DNA of 64,000 nt, taken from positions 186,001 to 250,000 of the forward strand of contig NZ_VKAB01000002.1 in the NCBI RefSeq assembly GCF_009769385.1. The letters run 5' to 3'. The position numbers and the translations under genes were made by a program. The stretch's first letter is position 1, and each line of letters begins with the position of its first letter. The notes below the pieces were generated by a model, which was not told the origin of the DNA, made no database searches, and saw nothing but the letters and a program-made list of their open reading frames with translations. Shown piece after piece: positions 1 to 9,215 of this stretch. The stretch is from Saccharothrix deserti (GTDB taxonomy: Bacteria; Actinomycetota; Actinomycetes; Mycobacteriales; Pseudonocardiaceae).

Positions 1-1838
1 AGGAGCTGTTCGAGCCTGGCGATGTCGCCGTAGCTGTCGGCCCTGGCCATCGGCGGCACGAGGTGGTCCACGAGGGTGGCGTGCGCCCGCCGTTTCGCCT
101 GGGTGCCCTCGCCCGGGTCGTTGACCAGGAACGGGTAGATCAGCGGCAGGTCGCCGAGGGCGGCGTCGGGGCCGCAGCCCGCCGACATGCCGACGGTCTT
201 GCCGGGCAGCCATTCGAGGTTGCCGTGCTTGCCGACGTGCACCACGGCGTCGGCGCCGAACTCGTCCTCCAGCCAGCGGTACGCGGCCAGGTAGTGGTGG
301 CTCGGCGGCAGGTCCGGGTCGTGGTAGATGGCGATCGGGTTCTCGCCGAAGCCGCGCGGCGGCTGGACCATGACCACGACGTTGCCGGAGCGGAGGGCGG
401 CCAGGACGATCTCGCCGTCCTTGTCCTTCGACCGGTCGACGAACAGGTCACCGGGAGCCGCACCCCAGTGCTGCTCCATGTCCTGCCGGGTGTCCTCCGG
501 AAGGGTGGCGAACCACTGCCTGTAACGGGCCGCCGGGAGTCGGACGGGGTTGCCCCGGATCTGCTCCTCGGTGAGCCAGTCGGCGTCCTGGCCGCCGGCC
601 GCGATGAGGGCGTGGATCAACGCGTCGCCGTCCAGGTTCGCCACGCCGGGCAGGTCGTCACCGATGTCGTAGCCGTGGTCCTTCATCGCGGTGAGCAGCC
701 GCACGACGCTCGCCGGCGTGTCCAGGCCCACCGCGTTGCCGATGCGGGAGTGCTTGGTCGGGTACGCCGAGAGCATGACCGCGATCCGGCGTTCGGCCGG
801 CGGGATGTGGCGGAGCCTGCCGTGGCGGACGGCGATGCCCGCGACCCGCGACGCGCGCTCCTCGTCGGCCACGTAGACGGTGAGGCCGTCCTCGTCGATC
901 TCCTTGAACGAGAACGGCACCGTGATGATCCGGCCGTCGAACTCGGGGATCGCCACCTGGGTCGCGGTGTCCAAAGGGGACAGCCCGTCGTCGTTCTCGT
1001 CCCACGCGGCACGGCTGCTGGTCAGGCACAGCGCCTGGAGGATGGGGACGTCGAGGGCGGCCAACGCGCCCACGTCCCACGCGTCGTCGTCACCGCCTGC
1101 GGACGCGTCGGCGGGCTTGGTGCCGCCGGCCGCGAGCACGGTGACCACCAGGGCGTCCGCCTTGCCCAGCTCGGTCAGGAGCTCCGCGTCCGCCGAGCGC
1201 AGCGAGGCGCAGAAGATCGGCAGCGGCCGGCCGCCCTTGGCCTCGATCGCGTCGCACAACGCGTGCACGAACGCCGTGTTCCCGGCCACGTGGTGAGCGC
1301 GGTAGTACAGGACCGCGATGGTCGGGCCGTCACTTTTGCCGGCACCGTCACTTTTGCCGGCACCGTCACTTTTGCCGGCACCGTCACTGTCACCGGCACC
1401 GCTGCCCGCGGGCTCACGCTCCAGCACGCCCCAGGTGGGGGTCGGCTCGGGCGGGGTGAAGCCGTGGCCGGTGAGCAGCACCGTGTCGGACAGGAAGTTG
1501 TACAGCTGCGCGAGGTTCACCGCGCCGCCGTGGGCCAGGTACGCGTGCGCCTCCGCGCACACACCGCCGGGAACGGTGGACAGCTCCATCAGCGGGGCGT
1601 CGGGGTTCTGCTCGCCGCCCAGCACGACGACCGGGAGCGGCCGGGCCAGCAGCCAGTCCAGCCCCTCCTCCCACATCCGGCGTCCGCCGAGGATGCGCAC
1701 GACCACCAGGTCGACGCCCTCCACCAGCGCCGGGAGGTCGTCCACGGCGGTGCGGGCGGGGTTGGCCAGGCGGTAGTCCGCGCCACTCGCGCGGGCGGAC
1801 AGCAGGTCCGTGTCGGAGGTCGACAACAGCAGGATCAC
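1..1838 (-). CDS. cobN: Cobaltochelatase subunit CobN (partial, C-terminus beyond left edge)
   Basis: CobN is the large ATP-dependent subunit that inserts cobalt into hydrogenobyrinate a,c-diamide in aerobic cobalamin synthesis. About 612 N-terminal residues are visible. They start at a GTG (1838-1836) that gives MILLLSTSDTDLL, with GGAG just upstream. Family-typical stretches include GGRRMWEEGLDWLL, YYRAHHVAGNTAFVHAL, AYPTKHSRIGNAVGLDTPAS and HVGKHGNLEWLPGK. The gene is read leftwards from a cobalamin riboswitch and is divergent from cobG. At about residues 147-170 it carries a low-complexity linker of four GAGKSD-type hexapeptides encoded by an 18-bp tandem repeat, which is not expected in CobN. 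The rest of the protein lies outside the window, so intactness cannot be judged. Confidence 0.95.
   Translation of the reverse strand, partial: MILLLSTSDTDLLSARASGADYRLANPARTAVDDLPALVEGVDLVVVRILGGRRMWEEGLDWLLARPLPVVVLGGEQNPDAPLMELSTVPGGVCAEAHAYLAHGGAVNLAQLYNFLSDTVLLTGHGFTPPEPTPTWGVLEREPAGSGAGDSDGAGKSDGAGKSDGAGKSDGPTIAVLYYRAHHVAGNTAFVHALCDAIEAKGGRPLPIFCASLRSADAELLTELGKADALVVTVLAAGGTKPADASAGGDDDAWDVGALAALDVPILQALCLTSSRAAWDENDDGLSPLDTATQVAIPEFDGRIITVPFSFKEIDEDGLTVYVADEERASRVAGIAVRHGRLRHIPPAERRIAVMLSAYPTKHSRIGNAVGLDTPASVVRLLTAMKDHGYDIGDDLPGVANLDGDALIHALIAAGGQDADWLTEEQIRGNPVRLPAARYRQWFATLPEDTRQDMEQHWGAAPGDLFVDRSKDKDGEIVLAALRSGNVVVMVQPPRGFGENPIAIYHDPDLPPSHHYLAAYRWLEDEFGADAVVHVGKHGNLEWLPGKTVGMSAGCGPDAALGDLPLIYPFLVNDPGEGTQAKRRAHATLVDHLVPPMARADSYGDIARLEQL
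1329..1400. repeat. 18-bp tandem repeat inside cobN, four units
   Basis: Units begin at 1329, 1347, 1365 and 1383. The first three are identical (gtcacttttgccggcacc on the + strand) and the fourth differs at a few bases. On the coding strand each unit encodes Gly-Ala-Gly-Lys/Asp-Ser-Asp, so copy-number change keeps the frame. The runs of T in an otherwise GC-rich gene suggest recent slippage expansion. Confidence 0.95.
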
Positions 1839-1879
1839 GTGCGGGCTCCATCCCTCGGGGGTCCTCGCCCCAAGTCGTA

Positions 1880-1985
1880 GGGGACGGCTAGCGGAGTTCC
1901 TGGCTCCCGGGACTTCTCCCGGTCACAGTGGCGGGACCGCGCCGGATTCACACCGGCTTCCTCCTGTTGCTTCGCCGTTCGGATG
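1880..1985 (-). promoter_or_regulatory. Cobalamin riboswitch upstream of cobN
   Basis: On the minus strand the sequence contains the canonical aptamer core: GAAGCCGGTGTGAATCCGG, then a short hairpin, then CCCGCCACTGTGAC at about 1920-1962. A B12-box-like AGCCAGGAACTCCGC follows at about 1891-1905. The element ends about 45 nt before the cobN GTG, so the expression platform probably controls cobN translation or transcript elongation when cobalamin binds. It serves only cobN, because cobG is read the other way. Confidence 0.93.
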
Positions 1986-1987
1986 TC

Positions 1988-2008
1988 ACCCTAACCGGCG
2001 GTTAGCAT
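1988..2008. promoter_or_regulatory. Back-to-back cobN / cobG promoter elements in a 15-bp palindrome
   Basis: CTAACCGGCGGTTAG (1991-2005) is a perfect palindrome around one central base. On the minus strand it yields a -10-like TAGGGT (1993-1988), which would start the RNA near 1981, at the 5' edge of the riboswitch. On the plus strand it yields TAGCAT (2003-2008), seven bases before the cobG ATG at 2016, so cobG is probably leaderless. A bound regulator could cover both promoters. No transcript data are available. Confidence 0.55.
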
Positions 2009-2015
2009 CCAGCCC

Positions 2016-3026
2016 ATGTCCACCGACCGAGTTCGCCCGGACGCCTGCCCCGGAGCCGTCGACGTGCACCAGGCCGCCGACGGCGGGTTGGCGCGCGTGC
2101 GGGTGCCCGGCGGCACGTTGAGCGCGACGCAGTTCGACGTCCTGCGCACCGCCGCACTGGAACTCGGCGACGGCTGGATCGAGCTGACCTCACGGGCGAA
2201 CGCGCAGATCAGGGGCCTGGCGCCGGGCGCGGAGCTGGAGTTGGGCGGTCGGCTGCGCGAGGTCGGCCTGCTGCCTTCCGTGACGCACGAGCGGATGCGC
2301 AACATCATCGCCGCGCCGTTGGAGGACAACCAGGCGTTGGTCGACGCGCTCGACGCCGCCTTGTGCGCGGTGCCTGAACTGGCGTTCCTGCCCGGTCGGT
2401 TCCTGGTCACGGTGGGTGGCGCGGTGAGCGGCCTGGCGGGTGACATCGGGCTCGTCGGTGACGCGTTGTTCCTGGCCGGGCGGGATTGCGGGCTTCGCGT
2501 GACCGATCCAGTAGACGCCGTGGTGACCGCCGCACGGGTCTTCCAGGAGATCCGCGGCGACGCGTGGCGGCTGTCCGAAGTGGACGGCGGTGTGCGGAAG
2601 ATCACCGAGGCCCTGGGCATTCCGCACCCGTCCAGGATCGATCCCGCTGTGACGCCGGTCGCACCGGGCGTGCACGGTTCCGCCGTCGTGGCGGGCGTGC
2701 CGTTGGGGCGGTTGGACGCGCGCCTGCTCGCCGGTGTGCCGGTGCGGCTCACGCCGTGGCGGAGCCTGGTGCTGCCGGTCGGCACGGACACCACTGGGCT
2801 GTTCACCTCGCCGGACTCGCCGTGGCACGGCGTGAGCGCCTGCACCGGCCGGCCGGGGTGCGCGAAGTCGCTGGCCGACGTGCGGGCCGACGCGACCCGC
2901 TGGATCGACACCCGGAACGCGCCGGGTCGCGTGCACTGGTCGGGCTGCGCACGGCGGTGCGGGCGGCCGGCCGGCGACGTGGTGGAGTTCGTCGCGACCG
3001 GCGACGGGTACGAGGAGATCAGTTGA
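2016..3026 (+). CDS. cobG: Precorrin-3B synthase CobG
   Basis: CobG is the oxygen-dependent iron-sulfur enzyme that hydroxylates precorrin-3A to precorrin-3B before ring contraction, and it marks the aerobic cobalamin route. The 336-residue product belongs to the nitrite/sulfite-reductase fold. Its C-terminal half carries the cluster cysteines as CTGRPGC (C-x5-C, about residues 275-281) and CARRC (C-x3-C, about residues 311-315). There is no Shine-Dalgarno sequence before the ATG, and a -10-like TAGCAT seven bases upstream suggests a leaderless mRNA. The stop overlaps the TTG start of cobH (TTGA), so cobG-cobH-cobIJ form one translationally coupled operon. Confidence 0.92.
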   Translation: MSTDRVRPDACPGAVDVHQAADGGLARVRVPGGTLSATQFDVLRTAALELGDGWIELTSRANAQIRGLAPGAELELGGRLREVGLLPSVTHERMRNIIAAPLEDNQALVDALDAALCAVPELAFLPGRFLVTVGGAVSGLAGDIGLVGDALFLAGRDCGLRVTDPVDAVVTAARVFQEIRGDAWRLSEVDGGVRKITEALGIPHPSRIDPAVTPVAPGVHGSAVVAGVPLGRLDARLLAGVPVRLTPWRSLVLPVGTDTTGLFTSPDSPWHGVSACTGRPGCAKSLADVRADATRWIDTRNAPGRVHWSGCARRCGRPAGDVVEFVATGDGYEEIS

Positions 3027-3649
3027 CCAGCTACGTCAAGGACGGCGCGGAGATCTACCGCCGTTCCTTCGCCACCATCCGCGCCGAGGCCGATCTGGCG
3101 CGGTTCCCGTCGGACGTCGCCCGGGTGGTGGTGCGGATGATCCACGCCTGCGGGATGGTCGACCTGGTCTCGGACGTCGACCACTCACCCGGCGTGGTGC
3201 GTGCCGCCAGGGCGGCGTTGCTGGCGGGTGCGCCGATCCTGTGCGACGCGCAGATGGTCGCGGCGGGCGTGACCCGGCGTCGGCTGCCCGCGGACAACGA
3301 GGTCGTGTGCACGTTGGGCGATCCGCGGGTGCCGGGGTTGGCGGCGGAGATGGGCAACACGCGCAGTGCCGCCGCGCTGGAGCTGTGGCGGGACAGGCTG
3401 GACGGCGCGGTGGTCGCCATCGGCAACGCGCCGACCGCGTTGTTCCACCTGCTGGACATGATCGCGGCCGGCGCGCCACGGCCGGCCGCCGTGCTGGGTG
3501 TGCCGGTGGGCTTCATCGGCGCGGCCGAGTCGAAGGACGCGTTGGCGGCCAACGATCTCGGGTTGGAGCACCTGGTCGTGCGCGGGCGTCGGGGCGGCAG
3601 CGCCATGACCGCGGCGGCGATCAACGCGATCGCGAGCGAGGAAGAATGA
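3023..3649 (+). CDS. cobH: Precorrin-8X methylmutase CobH
   Basis: CobH moves the C-11 methyl group to C-12, converting precorrin-8X to hydrogenobyrinate. I chose the TTG at 3023, which overlaps the cobG TGA and gives a 208-residue protein of the usual family length. Conserved stretches are [11 protein letters not shown], holding the catalytic His, [27 protein letters not shown] and [12 protein letters not shown]. The stop overlaps the next start as ATGA (3646-3649). The product acts late in the pathway although the gene sits between cobG and cobIJ, which is common in actinobacterial clusters. Confidence 0.95.
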   Translation: MTSYVKDGAEIYRRSFATIRAEADLARFPSDVARVVVRMIHACGMVDLVSDVDHSPGVVRAARAALLAGAPILCDAQMVAAGVTRRRLPADNEVVCTLGDPRVPGLAAEMGNTRSAAALELWRDRLDGAVVAIGNAPTALFHLLDMIAAGAPRPAAVLGVPVGFIGAAESKDALAANDLGLEHLVVRGRRGGSAMTAAAINAIASEEE

Positions 3650-5106
3650 CGGGCAGGCTGTACGGGGTCGGGGTGGGTCCGGGCGACCCGGAGCTGGTGA
3701 CCGTCAAGGCGGCGCGGCTGATCGGCGAGGCGGACGTGGTGGTGTTCCACAGCGCCCGTCACGGGCGGAGTGTGGCGCGCCGGATCGCCGCGCCGTACAT
3801 GCGGGACGGGCAGATCGAGGAGCAGCTGGTCTACCCCGTCACGACCGAGGACTCCGACGACTACCAGGGTGAGATCGACGCGTTCTACGAGGAGTGCGCG
3901 GCACGGTTGGCCGCCCACTTGGACGCCGGGCGTGTCGTGGTGGTGCTGGCGGCGGGTGACCCGTTCTTCTACGGCTCCTACATGCACCTGCACAAGCGGT
4001 TGGCGCACCGGTACGAGGCCGAGGTCGTGCCGGGGGTGACGTCGGTGAGCGCCGGTGCGGCGGTGATCGGGCGGCCGTTGGTGGAGCGGGACGAGGTGCT
4101 GACCGTGCTGCCGGGGACGTTGTCGGCGGACGCGTTGGCGGAGCACCTCGCGGGCGGCGACCCGGTGGCGATCATGAAGCTGGGGCGGACGTTCCCGCAG
4201 GTGCGCGAGGCGTTGACGAAGGCCGGGCGGCTGGACGAGGCCTGGTACGTCGAGCGGGCGACGACCGGGGCGCAGCGCACCGCGCCGCTGTCCGAAGTGG
4301 ACGCCGATGGTGTGCCGTACTTCTCGTTGGCGCTGCTGCCGAGCAGGCCCGCGCCTCCGCGTTCGGAACGTGGCGGCGAGGTCGTGGTGGTCGGGCTGGG
4401 GCCGGCCGGGCCGGAGTGGTTGACGCCGGAGGCCCGTCGGGCGTTGGCGGACGCCGACGACCTGGTCGGGTACGTGACCTACCTGAACCGGGTGCCGGTG
4501 AACCCCCGGCAGCGCCGGCACGCGTCGGACAACAAGGTGGAGGCCGAACGGGCGGCGTTCGCGCTGGACCTGGCCAAGCGCGGACGGCGGGTCGCGGTGG
4601 TGTCGTCCGGCGATCCGGGTGTGTTCGCGATGGCCAGCGCGGTGCTGGAGGTGGCGACCGAGGAGCAGTTCTCGGACGTGCCGGTGCGGGTGCTGCCGGG
4701 CTTGACCGCGGCGCACGCGGTGGCCAGCCGGGTCGGCGCGCCGTTGGGGCACGACTACTGCGTGGTGTCGCTGTCGGACCGGCTCAAGCCGTGGGACGTG
4801 ATCGAGGAGCGGCTGGAGGCGGCGGCCAAGGCCGATCTGGTGCTGGCGATCTACAACCCGGCGTCGCGCAGCCGGACGTGGCAGGTGGAGTCGGCGCGGG
4901 ACCTGCTGCTCAAGCACCGCTCCCCCGACACGCCGGTGGTCATCGGGCGGGACGTCGGCGGGCCGGAGGAATCCGTTCGCGTGGTGCCACTGGCCGAACT
5001 GGACGCGTCCACTGTGGACATGCGGTGCCTGCTGCTGATCGGCTCGTCGCAGACCCGGGTCAGTGCGCGCGGCACGGTGTTCACCCCGCGCCGCTACCCC
5101 GGGTGA
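3646..5106 (+). CDS. cobIJ: Fused precorrin-2 C20 / precorrin-3B C17 methyltransferase CobIJ
   Basis: The 486-residue protein joins two tetrapyrrole methyltransferase domains. Residues about 1-235 are CobI: it opens with [20 protein letters not shown] and contains [19 protein letters not shown] and [13 protein letters not shown]. Residues about 245-486 are Cob[35 protein letters not shown] and [14 protein letters not shown]. Together they make precorrin-3A from precorrin-2, then precorrin-4 from precorrin-3B, so they work directly before and after CobG. This fusion is usual in actinobacteria. The ATG overlaps the cobH stop, and the 3' end overlaps the convergent cobK by 26 bp. Confidence 0.95.
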   Translation: MTGRLYGVGVGPGDPELVTVKAARLIGEADVVVFHSARHGRSVARRIAAPYMRDGQIEEQLVYPVTTEDSDDYQGEIDAFYEECAARLAAHLDAGRVVVVLAAGDPFFYGSYMHLHKRLAHRYEAEVVPGVTSVSAGAAVIGRPLVERDEVLTVLPGTLSADALAEHLAGGDPVAIMKLGRTFPQVREALTKAGRLDEAWYVERATTGAQRTAPLSEVDADGVPYFSLALLPSRPAPPRSERGGEVVVVGLGPAGPEWLTPEARRALADADDLVGYVTYLNRVPVNPRQRRHASDNKVEAERAAFALDLAKRGRRVAVVSSGDPGVFAMASAVLEVATEEQFSDVPVRVLPGLTAAHAVASRVGAPLGHDYCVVSLSDRLKPWDVIEERLEAAAKADLVLAIYNPASRSRTWQVESARDLLLKHRSPDTPVVIGRDVGGPEESVRVVPLAELDASTVDMRCLLLIGSSQTRVSARGTVFTPRRYPG

Positions 5107-5788
5107 GCCAGTCGACCGCCTCGGCGACCGTCTCCACCAGCGGTGCTTCCGGTGGTGGCGGTCGGCGCACGACGACGACTGGGATGCCGAGGTGACGGGC
5201 GGCGGTCAGCTTGGCCGCCGTCATCGGGCCGCCGCTGTCCTTGGTGACCAGGACCTCGACGCGGTGTTCGCGCATGAGCTCCAGTTCACCGTCCACTGTG
5301 TACGGTCCGCGGTCGAGCACGAGGTCGAGGCGGGGGTTCGGCGGGTCGGGCGGGTCGACGGTGCGCGCCACACCGCTGGTGAACGCGGCCAGCTCCTGGC
5401 GTCCGGTGGTGATGAACGCCCGGCGGCCGGCGACGAGTTCGGCCGCCTCGGCGACGGTGTCCACGTACTGCCAGTCGTCCTCGGGCGGCCAGCCGGGACG
5501 GCGCAGCACCAGGAACGGGGTGCCGGTCGCGGTGGTGGCGGCGAGGGCGTTCGCGGTGATGCGGTCGGCGAACGGGTGCGTGGCGTCCACGACCGCGTCG
5601 ACGTGTTCGGCTTCGAGGTAGGCGACGAGCCCTTCGACACCGCCGAAACCGCCGATGCGGACCTCGCCCTCGGGCAGCTTCGGGTCGGCCACCCGGCCGG
5701 CCAGCGACGAGATCAGCCGGAAGCCGGTGAGCTGGGCGGCCAGTTCACGGGCCTCACTCGTGCCACCCAGTACCAGCACGGTCCTCAT
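5081..5788 (-). CDS. cobK: Precorrin-6A reductase CobK
   Basis: CobK reduces precorrin-6A to dihydro-precorrin-6A with NADPH. The 235-residue protein starts MRTVLVLGGTSEARELA, the dinucleotide-binding turn of the family. It also has DAVVDATHPFADRITANA, the ITTGRQELAAF motif and a C-terminal LVTKDSGGPMTAAKL motif. Its 3' end overlaps cobIJ tail to tail. Its ATG lies only about 20 bp from the divergent cbiD GTG, so the promoters of the two genes must overlap or lie inside the neighbouring genes. Confidence 0.93.
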   Translation of the reverse strand: MRTVLVLGGTSEARELAAQLTGFRLISSLAGRVADPKLPEGEVRIGGFGGVEGLVAYLEAEHVDAVVDATHPFADRITANALAATTATGTPFLVLRRPGWPPEDDWQYVDTVAEAAELVAGRRAFITTGRQELAAFTSGVARTVDPPDPPNPRLDLVLDRGPYTVDGELELMREHRVEVLVTKDSGGPMTAAKLTAARHLGIPVVVVRRPPPPEAPLVETVAEAVDWLTRGSGAG

Positions 5789-5808
5789 GGCTGTTGCATC
5801 CTGACGTC

Positions 5809-6867
5809 GTGAGCACGAACCTGCGCTTCGGCTGGACGACCGGCGCCTGCGCCACCGCCGCCACCACGGCGGCGTACACGGCGCTGCTCACCGGCGAGTT
5901 CCCCGACCCGGTGCGGATCGTGCTGCCGAAGGGCCAGACGCCGTCGTTCGCGCTGGCCCGTGAATCGCTGTCCGCCGACCGGGCGTTCGCCGCGATCGTG
6001 AAGGACGCGGGCGACGACCCGGACGTCACGCACGGCGCGTTGGTCGGGTCGACGGTCCGGCACGGTGCGCCGGGCAGCGGGGTGGTGTTCGAGGCAGGTC
6101 CCGGCGTGGGCACGGTGACCAAGCCCGGCCTGCCGCTGCCGGTGGGCGAGCCCGCGATCAACCCCGTGCCGAGGCAGATGATGCGTGAGCACATCGCGCG
6201 GGTGGCTCTTGAGCACGGCGGCAGCGGGGACGTGGTCGTGTCGATCTCGGTCGAGCACGGCGAGGAGTTGGCGCGCAAGACGTGGAACCCGAGGCTGGGG
6301 ATCCTGGGTGGACTGTCGATCCTCGGGACGACCGGGATCGTGGTGCCGTACTCGTGCTCGGCGTGGATCGACAGCATCCGGCGCGGCATCGACGTGGCGC
6401 GTGCGCAGGGGTACCAGCACGTGGCCGGGTGCACCGGGAGCACGTCGGAGAAGGTCGCGGCGGCGGTGCACGGGCTGCCCGAGGACGCGTTGCTGGACAT
6501 GGGCGACTTCGCCGGGGCGGTGTTGAAGTACCTGCGCCGTCATCCCGTGGCCCGGCTGACCATCGCGGGCGGGATCGGGAAGCTGTCCAAGCTGGCGGAC
6601 GGGCACCTGGACCTGCACTCCGGGCGTTCGCAGGTCGACCTGGGGTTCCTGGCGTCGCTGGTGGGCGATCCCGCGGTGGCCTCGGCGGTGACGGGGGCGA
6701 ACACGGCGCTCGGGGCCTTGCAGGTGTGCCAGGCGGCCGGGGTGCCGTTGGGTGACCTGGTGGCGGTGCGGGCCAAGGCGACGGCGGACGACGTGCTGCG
6801 CGGCGCTCCCGTCGCGGTGGACGTCATCGTGATCGACCGCGCGGGCACGATCGTCGGCAGGGCCTGA
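5809..6867 (+). CDS. cbiD: Cobalt-precorrin-5B C1-methyltransferase CbiD-like
   Basis: CbiD methylates C-1 of the corrin ring and is best known from the anaerobic route. The protein has the CbiD hallmarks LRFGWTTGACATAA near the N-terminus, NPRLGILGGLSILGTTGIV in the middle, and AGCTGSTSEK and IAGGIGKLSKLADG further on. I prefer the GTG at 5809, which starts the protein just before LRFGWTTG and gives about 352 residues; a TTG at 5794 is in frame but less typical. The otherwise aerobic cluster shows no cobF, so CbiD probably fills the C-1 methylation step. The stop is two bases from that of convergent cobM. Confidence 0.93.
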   Translation: MSTNLRFGWTTGACATAATTAAYTALLTGEFPDPVRIVLPKGQTPSFALARESLSADRAFAAIVKDAGDDPDVTHGALVGSTVRHGAPGSGVVFEAGPGVGTVTKPGLPLPVGEPAINPVPRQMMREHIARVALEHGGSGDVVVSISVEHGEELARKTWNPRLGILGGLSILGTTGIVVPYSCSAWIDSIRRGIDVARAQGYQHVAGCTGSTSEKVAAAVHGLPEDALLDMGDFAGAVLKYLRRHPVARLTIAGGIGKLSKLADGHLDLHSGRSQVDLGFLASLVGDPAVASAVTGANTALGALQVCQAAGVPLGDLVAVRAKATADDVLRGAPVAVDVIVIDRAGTIVGRA

Positions 6868-6869
6868 GG

Positions 6870-7613
6870 TCATGACCGACAGCGGGTGGTCGAGTAGAGG
6901 TGGCTGTCCGGGAAGCCCTCGGCGGCCAGGACCTTGCCCACGACGATGACGGCGGTCCGTTTCACGCCTGCCGCCAGCACCTGGTCTGCGATGTCGGCGA
7001 GCGTGCCGCGCAAGACCAGCTCGTCGTCACGGCTGGCACGGGCGACCACCGCGACCGGGCAGTCCGCGCCGTAGTTCGGCAGCAGATCCGCCACCACCTC
7101 CGCGATCCGCTGCACGGCCAGGTGCAGCACGAGGGTGGCCCCGGACCGGCCCAACGTGGCCAGGTCCTCGCCCGGCGGCATGGGCGTCGCGCGGGCCGAC
7201 GTGCGGGTCAGGATGACGGTCTGCCCCACCCCCGGAACGGTCAGCTCACGGTTCAGCGCCGCAGCGGCGGCGGCGAAGGCGGGCACGCCCGGCGTCACGT
7301 CGTACGGGATGCCCAGGGCGTCCAGGCGGCGCATCTGCTCCGCCATCGCGCTGAACACCGACGGGTCGCCCGAGTGCAGCCGCGCCACCTGCTGCCCGGC
7401 GGCGTGGGCGGCGGCGAGTTCGGTGATGATCTGGTCCAGGTCCAGCGACGCGGTGTCCACCAGGCGGGCACCGGGCGGGCAGTGTTCGAGCACTTCGACC
7501 GGCACCAGCGCGCCCGCGTACAGGCACACCGGGGACTCCGCGATGAGCCGGGCCGCCCGCAGGGTCAGCAGGTCGGCCGCGCCGGGCCCGGCGCCGATGA
7601 AGTGGACGGTCAC
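6870..7613 (-). CDS. cobM: Precorrin-4 C11-methyltransferase CobM
   Basis: CobM adds the C-11 methyl group to precorrin-4. It opens [20 protein letters not shown], followed by [28 protein letters not shown] and [15 protein letters not shown], all typical of the family. I placed the start at GTG 7613, which overlaps the cobL stop as GTGA; an upstream start at 7637 would add eight residues inside cobL. The protein is then 247 residues. It is the last gene of a minus-strand PPOX-cobL-cobM operon, with its stop facing that of cbiD. Confidence 0.94.
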   Translation of the reverse strand: MTVHFIGAGPGAADLLTLRAARLIAESPVCLYAGALVPVEVLEHCPPGARLVDTASLDLDQIITELAAAHAAGQQVARLHSGDPSVFSAMAEQMRRLDALGIPYDVTPGVPAFAAAAAALNRELTVPGVGQTVILTRTSARATPMPPGEDLATLGRSGATLVLHLAVQRIAEVVADLLPNYGADCPVAVVARASRDDELVLRGTLADIADQVLAAGVKRTAVIVVGKVLAAEGFPDSHLYSTTRCRS

Positions 7614-8779
7614 TGGTTCTCCTTCGTCACAGCCCACGTGGTCACGGGCATCTGCGGGCGCCAGCCGGTGAAGCCGCCGATCGCGGTCCCCCGGCTGATC
7701 TCGATCCGGGTCAGGTCACCGCCGAGCCGGGCGTGCCACCGCGTGAGCACGGCCTCCGACTCCAGCGTGACGGCGTTGGCGACCAGCCGCCCACCGGGCC
7801 GGAGCGCGTCCCAGCAACGTTCGACCACGCCTTCGACAGTGAGACCGCCACCGATGAACACGGCGTCCGGTGCCTCGAGATCCAGAACACCGGGCGACGA
7901 CCCGACGACCACCCGGACGTTCGGCACACCCAACGTCGTGGCGTTGCGTGTGATGCGCGCAGCGCGCTCGACGTGCTGCTCCACGGCAATCGCCCGGCAG
8001 CTCGGGTGGGTCCGGCACCACTCGACGGCGATGCTGCCCGCACCCGCGCCGACGTCCCACAGCAGCTCACCGGGACGCGGCGCGAGCAGCGACAACGTCA
8101 CCGCGCGCACCTCCCGCTTGGTCAACTGCCCGTCGTGCTCGTAGGTGTCGTCCGGACGGCCCGGCGTCAGCGACGCGCCGTCCGCACCGCACTCGACCGC
8201 GAGCACGTGCAACGGGTCGGCGGAGTCGAGGTCGTGGTGGACCCGCTCCCGGGGCCCGCCCAGCTGCTCCAGCACGGTCAGCCGCGCGTCCGGCGCCAGA
8301 GCGGCCACCTCGGGCGGGTAGCCGCCGAGCACCAGCACCCGCCGTCCGGGGTGCAGGTGCGGGACGAGGAGCGCGGCGGGCTTGCCGACCAGGCTGACCA
8401 CGTCCACCTCGTCCAGCGCCCACCCCAGGCGGGCGCACGCCAGGGACACCGACGACGGGTGCGGCACCACGCGGACGTGTTCGGAGCCCAGCAGCCGGAC
8501 CAGGGTCGTGCCGATGCCGTGGAACATCGGGTCGCCGCTGGCCAGCACGCCCACCCGCCGGCCCTCGTACCGGGCCAGCAGCCCCGGCAGGGCCGGTACC
8601 AGCGGTGACGGCCACGGCACCCGTTCGACTCGTTGATCCAGGAGGGGACCGGGGATCAGGTCGAGCTGGCGGGTGCTGCCCATCAGCACCTCGCACGACG
8701 CGATCTCGTGGCGCGACGCGTGCGGCAGGCCCTCCCAACCGTCGGCCCCGATGCCGATGACGGTGACGGTGACGACCAC
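7610..8779 (-). CDS. cobL: Precorrin-6Y C5,15-methyltransferase (decarboxylating) CobL
   Basis: CobL methylates C-5 and C-15 and removes the C-12 acetate carboxyl group. The 389-residue protein has both usual domains. An N-terminal tetrapyrrole methylase ([28 protein letters not shown]) is followed from about residue 235 by a class I SAM methyltransferase with [18 protein letters not shown] and [15 protein letters not shown]. This is the full CobL fusion rather than separate CbiE and CbiT. The GTG start lies four bases after the stop of the PPOX gene, and its own stop overlaps the cobM start. Confidence 0.95.
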   Translation of the reverse strand: MVVTVTVIGIGADGWEGLPHASRHEIASCEVLMGSTRQLDLIPGPLLDQRVERVPWPSPLVPALPGLLARYEGRRVGVLASGDPMFHGIGTTLVRLLGSEHVRVVPHPSSVSLACARLGWALDEVDVVSLVGKPAALLVPHLHPGRRVLVLGGYPPEVAALAPDARLTVLEQLGGPRERVHHDLDSADPLHVLAVECGADGASLTPGRPDDTYEHDGQLTKREVRAVTLSLLAPRPGELLWDVGAGAGSIAVEWCRTHPSCRAIAVEQHVERAARITRNATTLGVPNVRVVVGSSPGVLDLEAPDAVFIGGGLTVEGVVERCWDALRPGGRLVANAVTLESEAVLTRWHARLGGDLTRIEISRGTAIGGFTGWRPQMPVTTWAVTKENQ

Positions 8780-8783
8780 GGAC

Positions 8784-9176
8784 TCAGACCGTGCCCAGGA
8801 CGCGGGAGACGGCGATCTCGATCACCACGCGTTCGGGGTTCGGCCGGGGCGTGCGGTAGCGGTCGGCGTAACGCCGCACGGCGTCCTCGACCGCCTCCGA
8901 CTCGACCCGCACCACCGCCCGGCCCTCCAGCGTCGACCAGCGGCGTCCGTCCACTTGGCACACGGCGGCGGGCAGGCCACCGTCGCCGGCGGCGAGGATC
9001 TGGCGGACCTTGTGCGAGCCGCGCGAGCTGATCACCCGCGCGGTGGCGGTGTCCACGTCCAGCGTGACGCCCACCGGCACGACGTGCGGCGTGCCGTCCG
9101 CGCGGATCGTGGTCAGCGTGCACAGGTGGCGCTCGGTCCAGAACGCGCGGAAGTCCTCGCCCTTGGTCGACAACAT
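8784..9176 (-). CDS. PPOX-class (F420/FMN-binding split-barrel) protein
   Basis: A 130-residue split-barrel protein of the pyridoxamine-phosphate-oxidase-like, F420-dependent class. It shows LCTLTTIRADGTPHVVPVGV near the N-terminus, then VISSRGSHKVRQI and a DGRRWSTLEGRAVV strand. Proteins of this class bind F420 or flavin and reduce varied substrates; this one's substrate is unknown. It leads the cobL-cobM operon with only a 4-bp gap, so it may share B12-related expression, but a role in corrin synthesis is not established. The start is ATG 9176. A region that might encode a longer N-terminus is not convincing as protein. Confidence 0.85.
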   Translation of the reverse strand: MLSTKGEDFRAFWTERHLCTLTTIRADGTPHVVPVGVTLDVDTATARVISSRGSHKVRQILAAGDGGLPAAVCQVDGRRWSTLEGRAVVRVESEAVEDAVRRYADRYRTPRPNPERVVIEIAVSRVLGTV

Positions 9177-9202
9177 GCGTGCATCATGCGGCACGCACCG
9201 GC

Positions 9203-9208
9203 TAGGGT
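9203..9208 (+). promoter_or_regulatory. -10 element (TAGGGT) for a leaderless small ORF
   Basis: TAGGGT fits the TANNNT form of actinobacterial -10 elements and lies seven bases before a GTG at 9216. Transcription would then begin at or next to that GTG, which starts the 21-codon leader ORF. Confidence 0.45.
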
Positions 9209-9215
9209 GAAAAAC

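Noticed and set aside
63..1880. A long open frame antisense to cobN (605 codons), and many similar long antisense frames across the window
   Set aside because: High third-position GC removes stop codons from the opposite strand. These frames have Arg/Val/Gly/His-rich translations with no domains, while the other strand encodes recognisable families.
2000..2020. A second cobalamin riboswitch controlling cobG
   Set aside because: The aptamer core reads only on the minus strand, and the plus-strand space before cobG is too short for an aptamer.
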